DNA of 64,000 bases from Nocardioides sp. JS614 (lineage in GTDB: Bacteria > Actinomycetota > Actinomycetes > Propionibacteriales > Nocardioidaceae). The stretch lies in assembly GCF_000015265.1 (NCBI RefSeq), contig NC_008697.1, positions 186,001 through 250,000 on the forward strand, written 5' to 3'. The translations under genes and the position numbers were made by a program. Positions within the stretch are counted from its first letter, which is position 1, and every line of letters begins with the position of its first letter. Below, piece after piece: positions 59,204 through 64,000 of this stretch. The notes below the pieces were generated by a model. It saw only the letters and a program-made list of their open reading frames with translations, had not been told where the DNA came from and searched no databases.

Positions 59204-60907
59204 ATGGACGGAAACGCTCCACTCGCCGCGGGGCGGTCGGCGCTGGGTCGAGGAGACTGGGCGGCAGCGAACGGGTCCTTCAAGGCGGCATGGGACGACA
59301 AGGAATCCGCTGACGCGCTTGACGGCCTCGGCCGCAGCATGTGGTGGCTGGGCGACGCGCCGGGTGCGCTGGATGCGCGGTCTCGGGCCTTCGCGCTTCT
59401 GCGTCGCGAGGGCCGCGACCGAGAAGCGGCCGCGGTCGGGATCTGGCTCGCCCGACAGTACGCCGGACTCCTCCACCGCACCGCGATGGCCGAGGGCTGG
59501 GTCGCCCGAACCCGCTCCCTGGTCGCCGACCTCGCAGACCCGGGCAGCCTCGAAGGATGGCTGGCCTTGGTGGAATCCGAGGCCGCCGCGCTGAATATTG
59601 CGATCGCCCACGCCGAGCGCGCGGTTGCCGTCGCGCGTAAGCACCGTGATGTAGACCTCGAGATCGTCGCCCTGGCCCGCCTGGGCGCCTGCCGAGTCGG
59701 CACCGGCGCAGTCGCTGCGGGTTGGTCGGACCTGCAGCAGGCGATGACCGCCGCCGTCTCGGGCGAGGGCCACGACGTCGCGTACGTCGGCGAGGCGCTG
59801 TGCACGCTGCTGGAGGTCTCGGGCTGGCTCGGCGACCCAGGGATGGTTGAGCCGTGGGCCCAGCAGCTGGCCGAGTTCCGCTCGGCGTACGCGTTCGGCC
59901 CGTTGCTCCCGTTGGAGACCACTTCGAGCGCGGACCTGATCTCCGCCTTCTGCACCAGCTGTTGCGGCGGGGTCTACCTGGTCACGGGACGCCTGGACGT
60001 GGCCGAGCGGGAGCTTGCCGACGCGGTGACCCAGCTGGCCACCACCGGGTGCCGGCCGCGGTGCCTGCACCCGGTCGCGAGGCTGGCCGAGCTGCGCGTG
60101 CTCCAGGGCCGGCTCGAGGAGGCCGAGGCGCTGCTGGTCGGATTCGAGTCCGAGTGGGAGTGCGCGGTGGTGGCGGCGGCCCTGGACCTGGCACTGGGTC
60201 GGCCCCACCGCGCGGTGGCCGGGCTCGTCGCCGCACTGGAGCGCCTTCAGGCGGCGGCGGTCGTGTCCGTGCCACTGCGGGCGCAGCTGGTCGACGCCGC
60301 ACTCGCCGCAGGCGACCGGAGCCTGGCCGAGCGCACCTCGGGAGAGCTCGCCAACGTGGCGGCGGCTACCGGGACGACGCTCCACCGGGCGCAGGCGGAC
60401 TTCGCCGCCGGCAAGGTTCTCCTGGCCCAAGGTGATCCCGACGCACCCGCGCGGCTCCGGGCGGGCGCCCGGGCGTTCGCGGAGTGCGGAGCCCCGTTGG
60501 CGGCCTGCCGCGCCCGACTGGCGCTGGCGAGATCGCTGGCGGACCGGGACCGGGGGGTCGCGGTGGCCGAGGCCAGGAGCGCCCTGCAGGCGTTTGACCG
60601 GATGGGGGCTACCTCGGAGGCGGATCAGGCGGCGGCCTTTCTCCGGGAACTCGGGATCAAGGGACGAACGGGCCCCAGGGACGGCGCCGTGCTGAGCCGT
60701 CGCGAGCAGGAGGTGCTGGGCCTGGTCGTGGAGGGACTCTCCAACGCCGAGATCGCCGAGCGGCTGTTCATCAGCGTCAAGACCGCGGGACACCACGTGG
60801 GCAACATCTTGACCAAGCTCGGTGTCCGCAGCCGCACCGAGGCGACGGCGTACGCGCTGCTCCACCCTGTCGCGCCCGCTCCCGTGGCGAACCGGGCGGC
60901 CAAATAG
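59204..60907 (+). CDS. LuxR-type regulator with TPR-like sensor
   Basis: A 567-residue protein: TPR-like helical repeats over most of its length (GRSALGRGDWAAANGSFKAA, ALDGLGRSMWWLGDAPGALD, RTAMAEGWVARTRSLVADLA and on). It ends in a LuxR helix-turn-helix (LSRREQEVLGLVVEGLSNAE, IAERLFISVKTAGHHVGNIL). It lacks the ATPase of LAL regulators. It precedes a SnoaL-like and a secreted-protein gene and may control them. No strong ribosome site is before ATG 59204. Confidence 0.85.
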   Translation: MDGNAPLAAGRSALGRGDWAAANGSFKAAWDDKESADALDGLGRSMWWLGDAPGALDARSRAFALLRREGRDREAAAVGIWLARQYAGLLHRTAMAEGWVARTRSLVADLADPGSLEGWLALVESEAAALNIAIAHAERAVAVARKHRDVDLEIVALARLGACRVGTGAVAAGWSDLQQAMTAAVSGEGHDVAYVGEALCTLLEVSGWLGDPGMVEPWAQQLAEFRSAYAFGPLLPLETTSSADLISAFCTSCCGGVYLVTGRLDVAERELADAVTQLATTGCRPRCLHPVARLAELRVLQGRLEEAEALLVGFESEWECAVVAAALDLALGRPHRAVAGLVAALERLQAAAVVSVPLRAQLVDAALAAGDRSLAERTSGELANVAAATGTTLHRAQADFAAGKVLLAQGDPDAPARLRAGARAFAECGAPLAACRARLALARSLADRDRGVAVAEARSALQAFDRMGATSEADQAAAFLRELGIKGRTGPRDGAVLSRREQEVLGLVVEGLSNAEIAERLFISVKTAGHHVGNILTKLGVRSRTEATAYALLHPVAPAPVANRAAK

Positions 60908-60983
60908 GGAACGCTCCCCATGCTCGACCGGCATCCGATGGTGGAAGGTCATTGACCAAGCAACGTCAACCGAGGAGGACCTC

Positions 60984-61397
60984 ATGGGCACTACCGAGAA
61001 GGAAGTCGTCCGCCGCTACTACGACCTGGTCAACGCTGGGTCGCCGGAACGATTCGACGAAGTCTGCTCACCCGACCTCGAGGGCCACGCCGGCGCAGGC
61101 GCGAACCTCGCTGAGCTCAAGAGCTCCGTGGCCAGCTTCATCCAGCCTTTCCCCGACCTCACCGCAGAGCTGCGGCACCTGGTCCAAGAGGGCGACCTGG
61201 TCAGCGTCTGGATCTCCTACACCGCGACTCACCAGGCCGACTTCGCAGGTGTGCCTGCCAGTGGACGCACGGTCAAGTTCGCTGCCTGGGACCTCATCAG
61301 GGTGCGCGACGGGAAGATCGTGGAGATCACCCAGTACTGCGACCTGTTCACGATCCTGTCCCAGATCGGTGCGCTGCCCACCGCGGCGCCGGCGTGA
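60984..61397 (+). CDS. SnoaL-like polyketide-cyclase/ester-cyclase family protein
   Basis: A 137-residue SnoaL/NTF2-like protein (EKEVVRRYYDLVNAGSPERF, DEVCSPDLEGHAGAGANLAE, IQPFPDLTAELRHLVQEGDL, TVKFAAWDLIRVRDGKIVEI). This fold serves as a cyclase, isomerase or ligand-binding protein; the ligand is unknown. GAGGAGG precedes ATG 60984. It follows the TPR-LuxR regulator by 76 bases. Confidence 0.88.
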   Translation: MGTTEKEVVRRYYDLVNAGSPERFDEVCSPDLEGHAGAGANLAELKSSVASFIQPFPDLTAELRHLVQEGDLVSVWISYTATHQADFAGVPASGRTVKFAAWDLIRVRDGKIVEITQYCDLFTILSQIGALPTAAPA

Positions 61398-61413
61398 CGG
61401 GGAGATGGAGACG

Positions 61414-61689
61414 ATGACCACTCTGATCAGGGCCCTCGCCCTCTCAATGACAGCCGCCCTTACCTCGGCAGTCCTCATCACGCCCACGGCAGCGGCCGCG
61501 TCGAGCAGTTGCGTCGCCCAGTCGGTTCAGGCCGAGCACGAGCTCTACGCAACCGCATGGGGCCACGACCTGATCGCCTTCCTCGCCACGCACCCGGAGG
61601 TACTCGCCGAGTTCGGGTTCCACAACTTGGGCGACCTTTCGTCGCACGCCGCACACCAGGACCCAGCGAACTGCCCACCCGACCTGTAA
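61414..61689 (+). CDS. Small secreted protein
   Basis: A 91-residue protein with a signal peptide (MTTLIRALALSMTAALTSAV then an Ala-rich cleavage region TAAAASSS). The mature part of about 60 residues has two cysteines (SCVAQSVQAEHELY, QDPANCPPDL) that may form one disulfide. It has acidic, His-containing helices. I chose ATG 61414; ATG 61405 is also in frame. Function unknown. A strong hairpin follows. Confidence 0.7.
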   Translation: MTTLIRALALSMTAALTSAVLITPTAAAASSSCVAQSVQAEHELYATAWGHDLIAFLATHPEVLAEFGFHNLGDLSSHAAHQDPANCPPDL

Positions 61690-61704
61690 CAAACCGGATC
61701 GTCT

Positions 61705-61736
61705 GCATCCCGGATCGCCTCGACGATCCGGGATGC
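61705..61736. terminator. Strong perfect hairpin terminator
   Basis: GCATCCCGGATCG (61705-61717) and CGATCCGGGATGC (61724-61736) are perfect 13-base arms around CCTCGA. It lies 15 bases after the secreted-protein stop. Actinobacterial terminators often lack a T tract, as here. Confidence 0.7.
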
Positions 61737-61861
61737 GTCTAGTCACGATCGGGTGGGCCCTCAAGGCCACGGCGTGGCGCCGGATGGGTAGGTCTGCCGA
61801 TGCGGCGAAGCTTGCCACCGGACGAGGCTGATGGGAGTTCGTCCTAGAGAGGAGCCGGGCC

Positions 61862-62695
61862 ATGAGCACCAGCAGCGTGGCTTCAGGGGTGTACCACGCG
61901 CAGATCAACGGCGTCCGGATCGCCTACCAGGCCGTCGGCAGGGGCGAGCCCCTCGTGCTCGTCCACGGGTCTTGGGGTTCGCACCACAACTGGGACCCGG
62001 TCGTCCCGGGCCTGTCGGCCCGTCACCGGGTGGTCAGCTACGACCGACGAGGGCACAGCGAGAGCGAACGGCCAGCGGGGCAGGGCACGTTTGCCGAGGA
62101 CGTCGCCGACCTGGCTGCACTGGTCGAGACCCTAGACGTCGCGCCGGCGTGGGTGGTCGGGAATTCGGTCGGGGCTGTCATCACCCTGCAGCTCGCCGCG
62201 GCGAGGCCGGACCTGCTGCGTGGTGTCATCGTGCACGAGCCGCCACTGCGGGGACCGCTGTCGGAGGGTGGCGCGGACGAGGCCCTCCGGATGGTGCTGG
62301 AACTGATCCGCGCGGGCGACCACGCCGGCGCCGCGGAGCGGTTCGTCGATGACGTGGCGTTCGGGCGCGGCGCTTGGGCGCGGCTGCCGGAGCGGATGCG
62401 GGCGACGATGGTCGACAATGCGCCGACCTACCTCGACGAGGAGCTGGCGCCGGATTCGCGGACCGTTGACGAGGTCGCCCTCGCTCGTTACCGAGGGCCG
62501 GTCCTGGTCACCTCGGGCGGTCAGAGCCCGCCGATCTTCCAGCCGGTCCTCCGGCATCTGGCACGACTGCTGCCGCAGGGTCACCGCCTCCAGTACGCGG
62601 GCGCGGGCCACATCCCGCACGCGACGCATCCAGAGGAGTTCGTGAGCACGGTCCTCGGGTTCGTGTCGGATCCCGGTCTCGGGGGCGCGTCGTGA
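61862..62695 (+). CDS. Alpha/beta hydrolase 1
   Basis: A 277-residue alpha/beta hydrolase: GEPLVLVHGSWGSHHNWDPV (oxyanion region HGSWG), VVSYDRRGHSES, then the nucleophile elbow VVGNSVGAVITLQLA (Ser in GNSVG), and a late His in GAGHIPHATHPEEF. Reaction class esterase/lipase or epoxide hydrolase-like; substrate unknown. GAGGAG precedes ATG 61862. It overlaps the next hydrolase by 4 bases. Confidence 0.9.
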   Translation: MSTSSVASGVYHAQINGVRIAYQAVGRGEPLVLVHGSWGSHHNWDPVVPGLSARHRVVSYDRRGHSESERPAGQGTFAEDVADLAALVETLDVAPAWVVGNSVGAVITLQLAAARPDLLRGVIVHEPPLRGPLSEGGADEALRMVLELIRAGDHAGAAERFVDDVAFGRGAWARLPERMRATMVDNAPTYLDEELAPDSRTVDEVALARYRGPVLVTSGGQSPPIFQPVLRHLARLLPQGHRLQYAGAGHIPHATHPEEFVSTVLGFVSDPGLGGAS

Positions 62696-63510
62696 CCGGG
62701 GACGGAAGGACGGCGGACTCGGACCGGTTCGGCGTTGGGTCGCCCGACGGCACGCAGATCGCGGTGTGGGTCGAGGGCGAGGGACCTGCGATGGTGTTGG
62801 TGCACGGTTCGCTACAGGACCACACCATCTCCGCGGCGTTGGTGGCGGAGCTGCGTGCCGGCCTCACCGTGTTCGCCCTCGACCGCCGGGGCTTCGGCGC
62901 CAGCGGCGACGGTGCCGACTACGCGATCGAGCGCGAGTTCGAGGACGTGGCCGCGGTTGTCGACGCGGTCGCCGAGCGGGTCGGTGGACCGGTCGCCGTG
63001 TGGGGCCATTCCTACGGAGCGAGCGTGGCGATGGGTGCCGCCGCACTGACGGGGAACGTCAGCCACCTCGTGCTGTACGAGCCCAGTCTCGGGTTGGCCT
63101 ACCCGGAGGGCTGGATCGACGCGCTCGAGAAGATGCTGGGCGAGGGTGACGACGAGGCGGCGCTCGTCCTGGTGCTGCGAGACGTGCTGGAGTTCACCGA
63201 CGAACAGATTGAGGTGATGCGTTCCGGAGCGGAGTGGGCGCGCCGGGTCGCCGTGGCGCCGACCGTGGCCAGGGAGGCTCGCGCGGAGGATGGATGGGTG
63301 TACCGCCCAGGCCAGTTCAGCGGGATCACCGCCCGGACGCTGCTGCTGTCCGGGATGGAGAGCACGCCGGCGATCAAGCAGGCCACGGACGCGGCCGCGA
63401 CGGCGATCGTCGGAGCGAGGATCCACGTGCTCGAGGGTCACGCGCACATCGCCCATCGGACCGACCCGGCAACGGTCGCGACCGTGATCCGCGAGTTCCT
63501 GGCGGGCTGA
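62692..63510 (+). CDS. Alpha/beta hydrolase 2
   Basis: A 272-residue relative of its neighbour: AMVLVHGSLQDHTISAALVA, FALDRRGFGASGDGADYAIE, nucleophile elbow AVWGHSYGASVAMGA (Ser in GHSYG) and His in EGHAHIAHRTDPAT. It starts at GTG within the previous gene's stop (GTGA), so the two are translated together. Two tandem hydrolases of the same type suggest one pathway or a duplicated gene. Confidence 0.9.
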   Translation: MTGDGRTADSDRFGVGSPDGTQIAVWVEGEGPAMVLVHGSLQDHTISAALVAELRAGLTVFALDRRGFGASGDGADYAIEREFEDVAAVVDAVAERVGGPVAVWGHSYGASVAMGAAALTGNVSHLVLYEPSLGLAYPEGWIDALEKMLGEGDDEAALVLVLRDVLEFTDEQIEVMRSGAEWARRVAVAPTVAREARAEDGWVYRPGQFSGITARTLLLSGMESTPAIKQATDAAATAIVGARIHVLEGHAHIAHRTDPATVATVIREFLAG

Positions 63511-63531
63511 GCCCGGCATGCGGGAGGGGCG

Positions 63532-63999
63532 TCAGGGGCGCAGCAGGTCGTGCTCCATCGCATATAGGGCCGCTGCGGCCCGCGTGGAGGTGCCGATCTT
63601 GGCGTAGACGTGCTGGACGTGGTGTTCGGCCGTGCGTCGCGAGATCACCAGAGTCTGAGCGACCTCCTGGTTCGACAACCCTTTGGCCACCAGCCGCAGT
63701 ACCTCCACCTCCCGGTCGCTGAGGCCGCTGGGCCAGTTGCCGCGGACCGGTGCCGGTTGCTCCCCGGCGGCCTCGACCACGGCTCGCACACTGTCGGTGT
63801 CGAACCGTCCTGCCCGCGCCTCCTCGGCCAGGCGCTCCGCGGCCCGTTCAGGAGGGTGGGCGGCACGGTGGGGGCGGTCCTGCGTCAGGGTCTGGAAGGT
63901 GTCGGCCGCCGCAAGCACGCGTGCCTCGATCGGGATCGCGGCCGCGGCGAGGCCGTGGTGGTAGCCGCTGCCGTCCAGGCGCTCGTGGTGCAGGCCGGC
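63532..63999 (-). CDS. HD-GYP/LuxR fusion protein, partial at window edge
   Basis: The frame enters from the window end with HHERLDGSGYHHGLAAAAIP, then EARVLAAADTFQTLTQDRPH, the end of an HD-GYP domain. It finishes with a LuxR helix-turn-helix (LSDREVEVLRLVAKGLSNQE, VAQTLVISRRTAEHHVQHVY). HD-GYP domains cut cyclic-di-GMP, though the usual GYP is GYH here. The N-terminal part lies outside the window. It converges on the hydrolase genes. Confidence 0.8.
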   Translation of the reverse strand, partial: AGLHHERLDGSGYHHGLAAAAIPIEARVLAAADTFQTLTQDRPHRAAHPPERAAERLAEEARAGRFDTDSVRAVVEAAGEQPAPVRGNWPSGLSDREVEVLRLVAKGLSNQEVAQTLVISRRTAEHHVQHVYAKIGTSTRAAAALYAMEHDLLRP

Positions 64000-64000
64000 G

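Noticed and set aside
59159..60991. Minus-strand frame (610 codons) opposite the TPR-LuxR gene
   Set aside because: Antisense shadow; the plus strand ends in an unmistakable LuxR domain.
1..64000. CRISPR array or rRNA genes
   Set aside because: No regularly spaced direct repeats of 24-40 bases and no rRNA-like conserved blocks were seen anywhere in the window.

Overview
The window is high-GC DNA with dense, often overlapping genes and many GTG starts. Several families point to a Gram-positive actinobacterium: a BTAD regulator, a homodimeric AceE, DesK/NarL-type two-component pairs, a SCO4226-like protein and a GH15 trehalase/glucoamylase-like enzyme. A Nocardioides-like or related lineage is possible, but no rRNA or other marker is present to settle it. 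I saw no rRNA, tRNA or CRISPR array.

Region 1 (1-22.8 kb) is an energy, central-carbon and stress block. It holds a dksA-like/aceE/membrane protein/cupin operon, a 7Fe ferredoxin with a cysteine-rich regulator divergent from a DUF2249-cupin gene, an ornithine aminotransferase, an AhpD-like protein, cytochrome oxidase subunit I with a tiny upstream gene, a PucR-type regulator, a slipin and DUF488. It also holds a transaldolase, a tandem universal stress protein, a DoxX-like protein, GAPDH and a GH15 enzyme. A transaldolase/membrane-protein block was duplicated, and each copy kept a different gene.

Region 2 (about 23-34.5 kb) is an accessory island of defence-type genes. In order: a PD-(D/E)XK nuclease with an unknown partner, a winged-helix regulator facing a palindrome and a three-Cys (Gp37/Gp68, DUF5131) protein with its TcmP partner, an unknown gene, then drmC and a truncated drmB. 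The drmB stump abuts a Tn554/RIT-like set of tyrosine recombinases ending in a coiled-coil DUF6262 gene. The DISARM remnant looks non-functional; the three-Cys/TcmP module looks intact.

Region 3 (34.6-40.4 kb) carries a RibD/DHFR-like reductase, a three-gene operon (SCO4226-like, NTF2-TusA fusion, DsrE) divergent from a BTAD regulator, a methyltransferase and a tiny cysteine-rich protein.

Region 4 (40.5-53.7 kb) is an array of four histidine-kinase/response-regulator pairs, each beside its own small polytopic membrane protein. Two kinase subtypes alternate. A near-identical 55-bp inverted repeat brackets the last three pairs.

Region 5 (54-64 kb) holds a frameshifted serine resolvase between palindromic repeats, a DUF1326/DUF2182 pair, an FAD oxidoreductase divergent from an HxlR regulator, a TPR-LuxR regulator with a SnoaL-like and a small secreted protein, two overlapping alpha/beta hydrolases, and the end of an HD-GYP/LuxR protein running off the window.
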